64,000 nt of DNA from Hydrogenophaga sp. IBVHS1 (GCF_002127265.1 NZ_NFUU01000003.1:62001-126000), one strand, 5' to 3'. Positions 7,443-17,082 are shown, numbered from the stretch's first letter. Numbers and translations: made by a program. The notes: generated from the letters alone by a model not told the origin.

Positions 7443-9668
7443 ATGACACAACGCACTGCCATCCACGGCCTTCAGGTCGCCACCGAACTGTTCGACTTCA
7501 TCAACCAGCAGGTGCTGCCTGGCACGGGTGTGGAGCAGGAGAAATTCTGGAAGGGCTTTGACGCCATCGTGGCCGACCTGGCGCCCAAGAACGCCGCGCT
7601 GCTCGGCGAGCGCGACCGGCTGCAGGCCGAGCTGGACACCTGGCACGCGGCCAACCCGGGCCCGATTCGCGACATGGCGGGTTACCGCAAGTTTCTGGAG
7701 ACCATCGGCTATCTGGTGCCAGAGCCGAAAAACGCCAAGGCCACGACCAAGAACGTGGACGACGAGCTGGCGGTGCAAGCTGGCCCGCAACTGGTGGTGC
7801 CGATCCTGAACGCACGCTATGCGCTCAACGCAGCGAATGCGCGCTGGGGCTCGTTGTACGACGCGCTGTACGGCACCGACGTGATCTCCGAAGACAAGGG
7901 CTGCGGCAAGGCCGGCCCCAAGGGCGGCTACAACCCCAAACGCGGCGCCAAAGTGATTGAATACGCGCGCCACGTGCTGGACCGCACCGCGCCACTGAAG
8001 AAGGGCTCACACGTGGGCTCCACGGGTTACCGCATCAACAAGGACGGTGATCTGGTGGTCGCACTCGCCGATGGCGGCACGAGCAAGCTGGCCGACAAGT
8101 CGCAACTGGTGGGCTACCAGGGCGAAGCGAAGAACCCGAGCGCCGTGCTGCTCCAGCACAACGGCCTGCACCTGGACATCCAGATCGATCGCAACACGCC
8201 CATCGGCAAGAGCGATGCGGCCGGCGTGAGTGACCTCGTGGTGGAAGCCGCGCTCTCCACCATCCTCGATCTGGAAGACTCGATTGCCGCCGTGGACGCC
8301 GAAGACAAGGTGCTGGCTTACCGCAACTGGCTGGGCATTCTGCAGGGCACGCTGACCGAATCGGTGAGCAAGGGTGGCAAGACCTTCACGCGCGGCCTGA
8401 ATGCCGACCGCGAGTACACGGCGCCCAACGGCAAGAAGAACGCGGTGCGCCTGCACGGCCGCTCGCTCATGTTCCTGCGCAACGTCGGCCACCTCATGAC
8501 CAACCCCGCGATCCTCTGGGGCGCCGAGGGCAAGGAAATTCCCGAAGGCATCATGGACGCGGTGGTCACCACCACCATCGCCCTGCACGACCTGAAGCGC
8601 TCGAAGAAGGATGCGATCCGCAACTCGCGCAAGGGCTCGGTCTACATCGTCAAGCCCAAGATGCACGGCCCGCGCGAGGTGGCATTTGCCGCCGAACTGT
8701 TCGGCCGCGTGGAACAGTTGCTCGGCCTCAAGGACAGCACGGTCAAGCTCGGCATCATGGACGAGGAACGCCGCACGTCGGTCAACCTCAAGGCCTGCAT
8801 CGCCGCCGCCGCCAGCCGCGTGGCCTTCATCAACACCGGCTTCCTCGACCGCACCGGCGACGAGATGCACACCGCCATGCTGGCCGGCCCCATGGTGCGC
8901 AAGGGCGACATGAAGGCCAGCGCCTGGATCCAGAGCTACGAAAAGAACAACGTGATCGTGGGCCTGAGCTGCGGCCTGCGCGGCAAGGCGCAGATCGGCA
9001 AAGGCATGTGGGCCATGCCCGACCTCATGAAGGCCATGCTCGAACAGAAAATTGCCCACCCCAAAGCCGGCGCCAACACCGCGTGGGTGCCCAGCCCCAC
9101 GGGCGCCACCTTGCACGCCCTGCACTACCACCAGGTGCTGGTGAGCGAGGTGCAGAAGGGCCTGGAGAAAGCAGCCGCTCAATCCGACCCGGTGCGCGAT
9201 CGCGACAACCTGCTGACTGGCCTGCTCACCATTCCCGTGAGCAGCAACCCGAACTGGAGCGACGCCGAGAAGCAGCAGGAACTGGACAACAACGCGCAGG
9301 GCATCCTGGGCTATGTGGTGCGCTGGATCGACCAGGGCGTGGGCTGCTCCAAGGTGCCTGACATCCACAACGTCGGCCTGATGGAAGATCGCGCCACGCT
9401 GCGCATCTCCAGCCAGCACATGGCCAACTGGCTGCACCACGGCATCGTGACCGAAGCGCAGGTGATCAAGACCTTCGAGCGCATGGCCGCTGTGGTGGAC
9501 CAGCAGAACGCCGGCGACCCGTTGTACAAGAAGATGGCCGGCAACTTCAAGACCAGCATGGCCTACCAGGCCGCACTGGACCTGGTGTTCAAGGGCAAGG
9601 CGCAGCCGAGCGGCTACACCGAGCCGCTGCTGCATGCCTGGCGGTTGAAGGTGAAGGCCGCGAGCTGA
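7443..9668 (+). CDS. glcB: Malate synthase G
   Basis: A 741-residue enzyme condensing glyoxylate and acetyl-CoA to malate in the glyoxylate/glycolate pathway. Length and sequence match the single-chain G isoform. Recognisable parts include the [15 protein letters not shown] acidic metal region, [13 protein letters not shown] around residue 340, and the [16 protein letters not shown] stretch [15 protein letters not shown]. It stands alone on its strand. The 296 bp upstream hold no clear gene; TGGA-N6-TCCA at 7367-7380, 62 bp before the start, faintly resembles an IclR-type box and may be chance. Confidence 0.97.
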   Translation: MTQRTAIHGLQVATELFDFINQQVLPGTGVEQEKFWKGFDAIVADLAPKNAALLGERDRLQAELDTWHAANPGPIRDMAGYRKFLETIGYLVPEPKNAKATTKNVDDELAVQAGPQLVVPILNARYALNAANARWGSLYDALYGTDVISEDKGCGKAGPKGGYNPKRGAKVIEYARHVLDRTAPLKKGSHVGSTGYRINKDGDLVVALADGGTSKLADKSQLVGYQGEAKNPSAVLLQHNGLHLDIQIDRNTPIGKSDAAGVSDLVVEAALSTILDLEDSIAAVDAEDKVLAYRNWLGILQGTLTESVSKGGKTFTRGLNADREYTAPNGKKNAVRLHGRSLMFLRNVGHLMTNPAILWGAEGKEIPEGIMDAVVTTTIALHDLKRSKKDAIRNSRKGSVYIVKPKMHGPREVAFAAELFGRVEQLLGLKDSTVKLGIMDEERRTSVNLKACIAAAASRVAFINTGFLDRTGDEMHTAMLAGPMVRKGDMKASAWIQSYEKNNVIVGLSCGLRGKAQIGKGMWAMPDLMKAMLEQKIAHPKAGANTAWVPSPTGATLHALHYHQVLVSEVQKGLEKAAAQSDPVRDRDNLLTGLLTIPVSSNPNWSDAEKQQELDNNAQGILGYVVRWIDQGVGCSKVPDIHNVGLMEDRATLRISSQHMANWLHHGIVTEAQVIKTFERMAAVVDQQNAGDPLYKKMAGNFKTSMAYQAALDLVFKGKAQPSGYTEPLLHAWRLKVKAAS

Positions 9669-9831
9669 TCAGCCTTCTACTCTTCAGCGCCCGCCGCAGC
9701 CAGTTCAACACAGCAGAACCGCAGGCCCGAATCGCAACTCGGCGCTCGCGCTCAGCTTGACGGCGAACGCCGTCGATCAGGGCTGCGTAGGCTTCGGGTG
9801 ACAGGGTGGCGTAAAGGTTTTCCGGGTTCAT
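9589..9831 (-). CDS. Small hypothetical protein overlapping glcB 3' end
   Basis: An 80-residue protein starting [22 protein letters not shown] good Shine-Dalgarno sequence (AAGGAG, 6 bases before ATG) supports the start at 9831. The first 50 residues are predicted helical and basic (RRQAERERR). The C-terminal 25 residues are read antisense to the end of glcB and look random, so the functional stop may have drifted. No family recognised. Confidence 0.55.
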   Translation of the reverse strand: MNPENLYATLSPEAYAALIDGVRRQAERERRVAIRACGSAVLNWLRRALKSRRLISSRPSPSTARHAAAARCSRSAAPCP

Positions 9832-9949
9832 GCTGCGCTCCTTCAAGGGGGTGGCTGCACTCTAGGCATCCAACCACCGAGCGGAAACGCCGCGCGGTTC
9901 ACAACGGTTTTGCATCCCGTGCAAGGCAGAAGTCCCTACCATCGCACGC

Positions 9950-10870
9950 ATGGACAACCTGGCCTTCGACGACCTGAAACTCTTCGCCCGTGTGGCGGCG
10001 CTGGGCAGCCTGTCTGCGGCGGCGCGCGAGCGTGATGTGCCGGTGAGTCAGGTGTCGCGCGCGCTCGTCCGCATCGAGAAAACCTCTGGCGTGCGCCTGG
10101 TGCACCGGTCCACGCACGGGCTGTCGCTCACCGCCGAAGGCGAAACCTTTCTGAGCTATTGCCAGCGCATCACCGGCGCGCTCGACGAGCTCCAGGGTGA
10201 GTTCGCGCAGCAGACGGGTGGCGCCAGCGGCCTGGTGCGCGTAGCGGCCAGCACCGTGATCGCGCAGTATTTTCTGCTGCCGAGCCTCGCTGAGCTGAAC
10301 CGACGGCATCCTCTGCTGCGGGTGGATCTGGAGGTAAACGACCGGCTGACGGACCTGGTGCGCGATGGCGTCGACATGGCGATCCGCAGCGGATCGTCGT
10401 TGCCCGACACGCAGGTGGCGCGTGCCCTTGGTCACCTGGGCCGCGCCCTCTACGCAGCACCCGCTTACGCCGAACGCGCCGGCCTGCCACAACACCCTTC
10501 CGAGCTTCACCGGCACCGGCTCATCACCAACACCGCTGCCCCGCACCTCAACCAGTGGCCCTTCATTGTGGACGGGCACGCGTTGAAGTGGCCGGTGGAA
10601 GGCTACTGGCGCACCAACAGCACTGGCATGGCCGCGAGCATGGTGATGCAGGGCCTGGGCATCGGCCGGCTCGCCACGCTGGCGGCCGAACCCCTGGTGC
10701 GGCAAAGGCTGTTGGTGCCGGTGCTGGCCGATTTCGTGGATGACCAGCCCGTGCCTCTGTACGCCGTCACTTCCACGGCGCGCCAGCGGCTGCCCAAGAT
10801 TCAGGCCTGCATCGATTTCTGGGTGGAGTGGATTGCGCAGGGACACCAGCCCTCGGTGACGACCCCATGA
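9950..10870 (+). CDS. LysR-family transcriptional regulator
   Basis: A 306-residue LysR regulator with the winged helix at residues 1-62 (LFARVAALGSLSAAARE, SQVSRALVRIE) and a LysR substrate-binding domain behind it. Its stop codon overlaps the ATG of a 98-residue protein by 4 bp (ATGA), so the two are translationally coupled. No enzyme gene adjoins it, and its target is unknown. Confidence 0.9.
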   Translation: MDNLAFDDLKLFARVAALGSLSAAARERDVPVSQVSRALVRIEKTSGVRLVHRSTHGLSLTAEGETFLSYCQRITGALDELQGEFAQQTGGASGLVRVAASTVIAQYFLLPSLAELNRRHPLLRVDLEVNDRLTDLVRDGVDMAIRSGSSLPDTQVARALGHLGRALYAAPAYAERAGLPQHPSELHRHRLITNTAAPHLNQWPFIVDGHALKWPVEGYWRTNSTGMAASMVMQGLGIGRLATLAAEPLVRQRLLVPVLADFVDDQPVPLYAVTSTARQRLPKIQACIDFWVEWIAQGHQPSVTTP

Positions 10871-11163
10871 CCGGGTCCCTGCACTACCTGATCTTCGACG
10901 CCAGCGACGACGGGGAAGGCACCGGCACCTGGGACGCCATGGCCAGCGTGCGCGCCGCACAGCTGCCCGAGGCAATGAAGGAGGTGCAGGCCGTGCTGGC
11001 CTGGGCCGAGGCCCACAGCCCCGGCCCGCGCGGCCCACTGGACGAAGGTGGTGCGTGGGACGCCGACCAGTTGATGCAGACCGAAGGCGACTGGACGACG
11101 ATCACGCTGACGATCAGCGGGCCTTGGGAATGGGGTGAGGCGATGCTGGCGGCGTTGGCTTGA
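10867..11163 (+). CDS. Hypothetical protein coupled to LysR
   Basis: A 98-residue acidic protein starting MTGSLHYLIFDASDDGEGTG. The ATG overlaps the LysR stop in an ATGA arrangement, which supports both the start and co-translation. The pattern (beta-strand, acidic loop, long helix, final strand with TLTISGPWEWG) suggests a small alpha/beta fold. No signal peptide or membrane segment. Family not recognised. Confidence 0.8.
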   Translation: MTGSLHYLIFDASDDGEGTGTWDAMASVRAAQLPEAMKEVQAVLAWAEAHSPGPRGPLDEGGAWDADQLMQTEGDWTTITLTISGPWEWGEAMLAALA

Positions 11164-11182
11164 GCCCACCACTGACTCCAAG

Positions 11183-11226
11183 CATCCTTGCAAAACATGG
11201 AATTAAACTCCATAATTGCAAGGATG
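11183..11226 (+). promoter_or_regulatory. Palindromic promoter with start codon in its arm
   Basis: A perfect 11-bp inverted repeat, CATCCTTGCAA at 11183-11193 and TTGCAAGGATG at 11216-11226, encloses a second near-concentric palindrome TGGAATTAAACTCCA at 11198-11212. The same bases read as a sigma-70 promoter: TTGCAA at 11188-11193, 17-bp spacer, CATAAT at 11211-11216. Transcription would start within a base or two of the ATG at 11224, giving a leaderless mRNA. Confidence 0.65.
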
Positions 11227-12390
11227 TTTGATCGCCAAGCCACTCCCCAGCTGCTCGAAGAACTGGCCCACATGCCCGCCGTGGCACTGTTGGGGCCAAG
11301 GCAGGTGGGCAAGACCACGCTTGCGCTGGAAGTCGCGCAACAGCGCCCAAGCCTCTATCTGGATCTGGAGTCGGAACGCGACCGTGCACGTCTGTCGGAG
11401 CCGGAGCTGTACCTGTCACAGCACCAGGACAAGCTCGTCATATTCGACGAAGTGCATCGCACACCCGCGTTGTTCCCAGTGCTGCGCGGCCTGATCGACC
11501 AGGCGAGACGCGATGGTCGGCGCCAGGGGCTCTACCTGCTGCTGGGCTCTGCGTCGCTCGACCTGCTGCAGCAATCGGGCGAGACGCTCGCAGGCCGTAT
11601 CGCCTACCTGGAGCTGGGTCCTCTGACCACCATGGAAACCGGCGCAGAGGCCGCCGACGCGCTGTGGCTGCGTGGTGGCTTTCCGGACAGCTTCACCGCG
11701 GCCGACGACGCGCGCAGCCTGCGCTGGCGGCAAAACTTTATCCGCACCTACCTCGAGCGCGACATCCCGCAACTCGGACCACGCATCGCAGCAGAAACCT
11801 TGCGGCGCTTCTGGACCATGCTGGCCCATCAACAGGGCGGCCTGCTCAACGTAGCCCAGCTTGCGCGCAACCTCGGCGTAGACGCCAAGACCGCTCACAG
11901 CTACATCGATCTGCTGTGTGACCTGCTGCTGGTGCGCCGCCTGCAGCCCTGGCACGCCAATGTGGGAAAGCGCCTGGTCAAGTCGCCCAAGGTCTATGTG
12001 CGCGACAGCGGTCTGGTGCACGCGCTGCTGGACATCGGTTCCATGGAGGGGGTGCTGTCGCATCCAGTGGTGGGGGCCAGTTGGGAAGGCATGGTGGTGG
12101 AAAACCTGCTGACCTGCGCCGCGCCCGGCGTGCAAGGCCACTTCTACCGCACCAGTGGCGGAGCGGAGATCGACCTGCTGCTAAGCCAGCAGGACGGCAC
12201 GCTGTGGGCGGTCGAAGTCAAACGCAGCCTGCGCCCCAAGGTGGAGCGCGGTTTCCATTCCGCCTGTGAAGACCTGAATCCGCAGCACAAAGTGGTGGTG
12301 TATCCGGGAAAGGAGATCTACCCGCTGGGACATGGCATAGAGGCGATGCCTCTTGGTGAACTTTGCCGACGTCTGTCAACAAGTCGATAG
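11224..12390 (+). CDS. AAA-family ATPase with DUF4143 domain
   Basis: A 388-residue ATPase. Walker A GPRQVGKTT lies at 24-32 and Walker B LVIFDEVHR at 71-79, typical of AAA_14, followed by the C-terminal DUF4143 region with the nuclease-like pattern GGAEIDLLL...WAVEVKRS (about 325-350). Cellular role of the family is poorly known; some relatives are linked to mobile DNA. The ATG at 11224 was chosen over one at 11200 (in frame, giving MELNSI...) because it coincides with the predicted transcription start and homologues begin near here; an in-frame upstream reading also exists from 11188. It ends 5 bp from the convergent M48 peptidase gene. Confidence 0.88.
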   Translation: MFDRQATPQLLEELAHMPAVALLGPRQVGKTTLALEVAQQRPSLYLDLESERDRARLSEPELYLSQHQDKLVIFDEVHRTPALFPVLRGLIDQARRDGRRQGLYLLLGSASLDLLQQSGETLAGRIAYLELGPLTTMETGAEAADALWLRGGFPDSFTAADDARSLRWRQNFIRTYLERDIPQLGPRIAAETLRRFWTMLAHQQGGLLNVAQLARNLGVDAKTAHSYIDLLCDLLLVRRLQPWHANVGKRLVKSPKVYVRDSGLVHALLDIGSMEGVLSHPVVGASWEGMVVENLLTCAAPGVQGHFYRTSGGAEIDLLLSQQDGTLWAVEVKRSLRPKVERGFHSACEDLNPQHKVVVYPGKEIYPLGHGIEAMPLGELCRRLSTSR

Positions 12391-12395
12391 CCTGT

Positions 12396-13145
12396 TCATT
12401 TGCGCCCAGCGCCCAGCGCAGCGTCCCGCGCCTTCCACAGCCGCTCCTTCACATCCGGGTGCGACGATCCCATCAGCAGATTCAGCCCCGTGGCTTCCGT
12501 GCCGTGGATCTTGGCGAGCACGCTCACCATGGCCGCCGGATCACGACCCACCAGGCGCAGCAGCTCGATGCCGCGCACATCGGCGGCGTGTTCCTGCGCA
12601 TGCAGTTCTTCGCGGGCCGCGCGGGCGGCGGGTGAGCGGGGGTTGAACATTTCCAGCGCCATGCGGTCGCGGGCGTCTTCGATGCGCAGGTCGGCTAGCC
12701 CCAGCCGCTCCAGATTTGTGCAGGCCTCCACCAGCGAATCCCGGCCTTCGATGTGGGCGAGTTCGTGGGCGATGACGGCCGCAATTTCGTCATCAGACAG
12801 CGCCTGCTTCTCGCTCCACATGGCGCTGGTGAGGATGACCAGGCCGTGGTCGGCGGCGTAGGCGTTGAGCTCGCGGTCTTCGTAGGCGAGCAGGTGGATG
12901 CTGGGGCCGGCGCGCAAGCGGGGCGAGGCGGCGATCAGGCTGGCCATGATGCGGTGCAGCTTCTGCGGCGCGGCGACCACGGGGTGCTGGTCCATCAGGT
13001 CGATGACCTGGGCCTCGTCGAGCACACGCAGTTCGTGGGCGCGGGCGGGGTCGTCCAGGCAGGCGCTGTGGGCCGCCAGCGGTGCCATCAGACACACCAG
13101 CAGCCGGCGCGAGGCGCAAAGGAAAAAACGAGCTATACCGTTCAT
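12396..13145 (-). CDS. M48-family zinc metallopeptidase, secreted
   Basis: A 249-residue protein with an N-terminal signal peptide (hydrophobic FFLCASRRLLVCLMAPLAAHSA) and the zinc motif HELAH followed by a downstream EHAADVRG metal-ligand segment, as in M48 peptidases (BepA/LoiP-like). It is expected to act in the periplasm, probably in envelope protein quality control. The start at 13145 has an AGGA Shine-Dalgarno sequence; the frame is open further upstream but that part is not protein-like. It is divergent from the Lrp regulator. Confidence 0.85.
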   Translation of the reverse strand: MNGIARFFLCASRRLLVCLMAPLAAHSACLDDPARAHELRVLDEAQVIDLMDQHPVVAAPQKLHRIMASLIAASPRLRAGPSIHLLAYEDRELNAYAADHGLVILTSAMWSEKQALSDDEIAAVIAHELAHIEGRDSLVEACTNLERLGLADLRIEDARDRMALEMFNPRSPAARAAREELHAQEHAADVRGIELLRLVGRDPAAMVSVLAKIHGTEATGLNLLMGSSHPDVKERLWKARDAALGAGRK

Positions 13146-13289
13146 ACCGTTTCCTGAGCCCCGTTGTACGCCTCTGCGCGGCTCACCACCAGCCCTCGGG
13201 GTCTCGCAAGAGTCACCTGCGCGATGAACGGCAGTGGGCGGGTGCCCTGCGGCGCACGGGCCTGGCCCGCCTGTTGCTTCGTCTCCTCC

Positions 13290-13775
13290 ATGACCCAGAA
13301 TCCCCCCCACCAGGCCGCCGACGTCGCCCTGAGCAAACTCGACAGCGCGCTGCTCAACATACTGGTGAAAGACGGCCGTGCCTCGTTCGCCGACATCGCA
13401 CGCCAGCTCGGCATTTCGCGTGCGCACGCCCGGGCCCGCGTGCAGACCCTGCAGGCCAACGGCGTGATCGAGCTGTTTGCGGCGGTGATCAACCCCGAGA
13501 AGCTGGGGCAGGTGAACTCGACGTTTCTCGATATCCAGGTGGCGCCAGCGGCCATCGAGCGCATCGCGCAGGAGCTGGCCGACTGCGCCGAGGTGGTGAG
13601 CCTCTACATCATGAGCGACCTCAAAAGCCTGCATGTGCACGCACTCACCGAGAGCCCCGAAACCTTCGAGGCCTTCGTGCGCCGCCACATCTTCAACCGC
13701 CCGGAGATCCTGTCGGTGGATTGCAAGACCCTGCTCACGCGGGTCAAGAACCGGCGCGGCGGCGCGCGCCTGTAG
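13290..13775 (+). CDS. Lrp/AsnC-family transcriptional regulator
   Basis: A 161-residue regulator. A helix-turn-helix lies at about residues 15-65 (LDSALLNILVKDGRASFADIA..., GISRAHARARVQTL), followed by the RAM/AsnC ligand-binding ferredoxin fold. The ATG at 13290 follows CTCC; a longer frame upstream is unlikely to be translated. It lies 350 bp upstream of the TRAP transporter operon in the same direction and may regulate it, with an amino or keto acid as effector; this is inferred from position. Confidence 0.85.
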   Translation: MTQNPPHQAADVALSKLDSALLNILVKDGRASFADIARQLGISRAHARARVQTLQANGVIELFAAVINPEKLGQVNSTFLDIQVAPAAIERIAQELADCAEVVSLYIMSDLKSLHVHALTESPETFEAFVRRHIFNRPEILSVDCKTLLTRVKNRRGGARL

Positions 13776-14127
13776 AACGCGCCCGGATTGGTGCGCGCGC
13801 ACCGGCAGCGTGCGAAACGACCGTTTGTGCACCCGGTGTCCGCCAGAGGGCGGGCATGGTTTCCATGCGTGGCCCGTTCCCTCCTTTCACTTGACAAACG
13901 GCACCCCGATGGCGAATCACTGAACATTCGGCACGGGGCACCGGGTCGGCCAGCCCTCCGCACGTGCACCAAGTCGGAAGCCTTGCAGCCGAAGCGGCGG
14001 GAAATGCTGGCAAATCAAGGACTTGGCCGTGCGAAACGCATGGCATGGCGCTTGCGAAGAGGGGTGGATGTCGCTTTACAAACGGCAGCGTTTTTCCACC
14101 CAACCCGCCATCCACAGGAGTGCCGCC
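13776..14127. other. Intergenic region before the TRAP operon
   Basis: No gene is seen in these 352 bp. They contain the sigma-54-like element described separately and a CCGCC/GGCGG hairpin near 13848, and would be the expected leader and activator-binding region for the TRAP operon. Confidence 0.6.
14041..14055 (+). promoter_or_regulatory. Candidate sigma-54 (-24/-12) promoter
   Basis: TGGCATGGCGCTTGC matches the RpoN consensus TGGCACG-N4-TTGC at 11 of its 11 defined bases except one (T for C), with the invariant GG and GC separated by exactly 10 bases. It lies 72 bp upstream of the TRAP binding-protein ATG. RpoN control is common for dicarboxylate and keto-acid uptake; an activator site was not identified. 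Confidence 0.6.
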
Positions 14128-15216
14128 ATGTCCCTGATCCGCCGCCAGTTCCTTTCACGCGCCGCCCTCGCCACGAGCGTGCTCGGTGCCCCCGCGCTCG
14201 CACAGGCCCAGTCGGCCACCAAATTCAACTGGAAGATGACGAGCGCCTACGGCAAGGGCTCGCCGTTCTATATGGACGGCCCGGGCAGCGCGACCGATCT
14301 CGCCAAACGCATCCGCGAGATGTCCGACGGGCGCCTGAACATCCAGGTGTTCGGCGCGGGCGAGCTCATTCCCGCTTTCGAGGGCTTCGATGCCGTGCGC
14401 GCGGGCACGGTGGAGATGAACCACGCCAACGCCTACTTCTGGACCGGCAAGACCGCCGCCGCGCAGTACTTCACCGCCGTGCCCTTCGGCATGAACTTCC
14501 AGGGCATGAACGGCTGGCTGTACGACGGCGGCGGCATCGACCTCTGGAACGAGGTCTACGCACCTTTCGGCATGGTGGCCCTGCCCTGCGGCAACACCGG
14601 CGTGCAGATGACGGGCTGGTTCAAGAAAGAGATCAAGACCGTGGCCGACCTGAAAGGACTGAAGATGCGCATCCCCGGCCTGGCCGGCAAGGTGTACGCC
14701 AACCTGGGTGTGGACGTGAAGGTGCTGCCGGGCGGCGAGATTTTCCCTGCGCTGGAGCGCGGCGTGATCGACGCGGCCGAGTTCGTGGGCCCGTTCCAGG
14801 ACCGTCGCCTGGGCCTGCAGAAAGCCGCCAAGTATTACTACACCACCGGCTGGCACGAGTCGTCCACGGTGTCCGAACTGCTGATCAACAAGGCCGCGTG
14901 GGACAAGCTGCCCGCCGACCTGAAGGCCATCGTGACCAACGCCTCGGCAGCGTGCAACGTGATCAGCGAGGGCTGGTGCCAGAAGGCCAACTCCGAAGCG
15001 ATGGAAGACCTGATCAAGAACCAGGGCGTGATCGCGCGGCCGCTGCCGGACGACGTGGTCAAGGCGCTGAAGGTGGAGACCGACAAGGTGCTGGCCGATG
15101 CCATCAAGGACCCGCTGACGAAGAAGGTGCACGACTCCTACTTCGCCTTCAAGGCCAAGTACGACCGATGGAGCGAGATCAGCGAAGAGGCCTACCACCT
15201 CAAGGTTCGCGGCTGA
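14128..15216 (+). CDS. TRAP transporter solute-binding protein, TakP-like
   Basis: A 362-residue periplasmic binding protein. Arg-Arg-Gln-Phe-Leu at residues 5-9 followed by ALATSVLGAPALAQA is a Tat-type signal peptide. The mature part has the pattern LPCGNTGVQMTGWFKKEIKTVADLKG and ALERGVIDAAEFVGP characteristic of the 2-oxo-acid (TakP) / mannitol-chloroaromatic branch of DctP proteins. It would capture a small carboxylate for the DctQM permease. Shine-Dalgarno CAGGAG lies 7 bases before the ATG. First gene of the operon to 19522. Confidence 0.9.
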   Translation: MSLIRRQFLSRAALATSVLGAPALAQAQSATKFNWKMTSAYGKGSPFYMDGPGSATDLAKRIREMSDGRLNIQVFGAGELIPAFEGFDAVRAGTVEMNHANAYFWTGKTAAAQYFTAVPFGMNFQGMNGWLYDGGGIDLWNEVYAPFGMVALPCGNTGVQMTGWFKKEIKTVADLKGLKMRIPGLAGKVYANLGVDVKVLPGGEIFPALERGVIDAAEFVGPFQDRRLGLQKAAKYYYTTGWHESSTVSELLINKAAWDKLPADLKAIVTNASAACNVISEGWCQKANSEAMEDLIKNQGVIARPLPDDVVKALKVETDKVLADAIKDPLTKKVHDSYFAFKAKYDRWSEISEEAYHLKVRG

Positions 15217-15232
15217 AGCGGAGCGCAGAAAC

Positions 15233-15760
15233 ATGCTGAAGGCACTGCGGCCGCTGGCCACGCTTGTTGAAGGGGCCATCGACCGCATCGGCGGGCTCAC
15301 CGCCTGGATCGCGCTGGTGATGATCGGCCTCGTCGCCACCAATGTGATCCTGCGTTACAGCTTCAGTTTCGGATCGGTGTGGGCGCAGGAACTCGAGTGG
15401 CACCTGCTGGCCGCCCTGATCCTGCTGGGCATGGCCCACGCGCTGCAGCGCGGCGAGAACGTCCGCGTGGACCTGTTCTACACGCGCTACTCGCCCCGCA
15501 CCAAGCGCGTGGTCGATGTGATCTCCGCGCTGCTGCTCATCACCGTGAGCTTGCTGTTCATCTGGCTCTCGCTGGGCTATGTGGAGCAGTCGCGCTCGAT
15601 CAGCGAGGCATCGCCGGACCCCGGCGGCATTCCCCTGCGCTGGCTGGTGAAATCGCTCATTCCGCTGGGCTACGGCCTGCTGGTGCTGCAACAGCTCGCG
15701 CAGCTGGTGCGCCTGCTCGACGCACCGCTTGAAACGCCCGGGGAGTCGACCCATGTTTGA
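15233..15760 (+). CDS. TRAP transporter small permease (DctQ)
   Basis: A 175-residue membrane protein with four hydrophobic helices and the DctQ hallmark pattern around SVWAQELEWHLLAALILLGMAHAL and RVDLFY. It links the binding protein with the large permease in sodium-driven solute uptake. It starts 16 bp after the binding-protein gene and overlaps the next gene by 8 bp, so the three TRAP components are one transcript with translational coupling. Confidence 0.92.
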   Translation: MLKALRPLATLVEGAIDRIGGLTAWIALVMIGLVATNVILRYSFSFGSVWAQELEWHLLAALILLGMAHALQRGENVRVDLFYTRYSPRTKRVVDVISALLLITVSLLFIWLSLGYVEQSRSISEASPDPGGIPLRWLVKSLIPLGYGLLVLQQLAQLVRLLDAPLETPGESTHV

Positions 15761-17078
15761 GATGTCGACCTACGCGGTCCTCATGCTGGTCGGTTTCTTC
15801 GCGATGCTGATGATCGGCATCCCGGTCGCCATCAGCCTGGCCGTCAGCGGTTTCGTGTTCGGCTGGCTGGGTTTTGGCGAGACGCTGTTCAACCTGATTC
15901 CCGCGCGCTTCTACGGCATTGTCAGTGGCTACCAGTGGATGGCGATTCCGCTGTTCGTCTTCATGGGGGTGATGCTGGAAAAATCGCGCCTGGCCGACGA
16001 CCTGCTGGACGTGATGGGTCACATCGCCGGCGGGCTCAAGGGCGGCATGGCCATCGGCATCGTGCTGTTCGGCGTGCTCATGGGGGCCACCACTGGCATC
16101 GTGGGCGCGACCATCATCACGCTCGGGCTGCTCACGCTGCCCACCCTGATCCGGCGCGGTTACGACAAGAGCGTGGCCTGCGGCGTGATCTGCGCTTCCG
16201 GCACGCTGGGCCAGATCATTCCACCCAGCCTCATCCTGATCCTGCTCTCGGACATCATGCAGCTCTCGGTGGGCACGCTGTTCGCCGCCGCCGTGGGCCC
16301 GGGCATGCTGCTGGCGGGTGTGTACATCGTCTATCTGGTGATCATGGGCTGGCTGCGCCCGGGCACCATGCCGCCGATTCCCATCGCCGAGCGCGACGCG
16401 GTGTCGCGCCGCCAGCTCTGGGTGCGCTTCTTCAAGGTGCTGGTGCCGCCGGTGATGCTGGTGGTGGCCGTGCTGGGCTCCATTGTCGGCGGCATCGCCG
16501 CCCCCACGGAGGCCGCCAGCATGGGCGCGGTGGGCGCGGTGGTCATCACCGCGCTCTCGGGCCGCTTCACCTGGAAGACGCTGAAAGACACCGCGCTGGA
16601 CACCAGCAAGATCACCGCCATCATGATGTTCATCCTCATGACCGCGCAGGTGTTCGCGCTCTCGTTCCGGGGCCTGCACGGCGAAGACCTGATCGCCGGG
16701 ATGTTCGAGGCGTTGCCAGGCGGCGTGAACACCGCCATCTGGTTCATGATGCTCATCATCTTCGTGCTCGGCTTCTTCGTCGAGTGGATCGAGATCAGCT
16801 ACATCGCGGTGCCGCTGTTCCTGCCCATCCTCATCAACCTCGGCGTGGACCCGGTGTGGCTGGCGATGCTGATCACGGTGAACCTGCAGTCGAGCTTCCT
16901 CACGCCGCCGTTTGGCTGGGCGCTGTTCTACCTCAAGGGCGTGGCGCCGCCCGAGGTGAACATCAAGGACATCTACAAGGGCGTGGTGCCTTTCATCGGC
17001 CTGCAGTTCGTCGCGCTCGTGCTGCTGTTCCAGTTCCCGCAGATCGCGCTCTGGCTGCCCAAGGCGATCGGCTGGTAG
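15753..17078 (+). CDS. TRAP transporter large permease (DctM)
   Basis: A 441-residue protein with about twelve membrane segments, the transport channel of the TRAP system. Typical DctM features are the GIPVAISLAVSG segment near residue 24, GATTGIVGATIITLGLL and GTLGQIIPPSLILILL. The ATG at 15753 inside the end of the DctQ gene gives a normal N-terminus. It is followed by 4 bp and then the TauE/SafE gene. Confidence 0.93.
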   Translation: MFEMSTYAVLMLVGFFAMLMIGIPVAISLAVSGFVFGWLGFGETLFNLIPARFYGIVSGYQWMAIPLFVFMGVMLEKSRLADDLLDVMGHIAGGLKGGMAIGIVLFGVLMGATTGIVGATIITLGLLTLPTLIRRGYDKSVACGVICASGTLGQIIPPSLILILLSDIMQLSVGTLFAAAVGPGMLLAGVYIVYLVIMGWLRPGTMPPIPIAERDAVSRRQLWVRFFKVLVPPVMLVVAVLGSIVGGIAAPTEAASMGAVGAVVITALSGRFTWKTLKDTALDTSKITAIMMFILMTAQVFALSFRGLHGEDLIAGMFEALPGGVNTAIWFMMLIIFVLGFFVEWIEISYIAVPLFLPILINLGVDPVWLAMLITVNLQSSFLTPPFGWALFYLKGVAPPEVNIKDIYKGVVPFIGLQFVALVLLFQFPQIALWLPKAIGW

Positions 17079-17082
17079 CACC

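Noticed and set aside
8007-9635. A 542-codon open frame on the minus strand opposite glcB
   Set aside because: The composition (His, Ala, Gly, Val rich) is typical of antisense frames in GC-rich genes, and the plus strand encodes malate synthase with conserved motifs.
12396-13832. M48 peptidase frame extended to 13832
   Set aside because: The upstream extension is antisense to the Lrp gene and has no signal peptide; the ATG at 13145 has both a ribosome site and a proper signal sequence.
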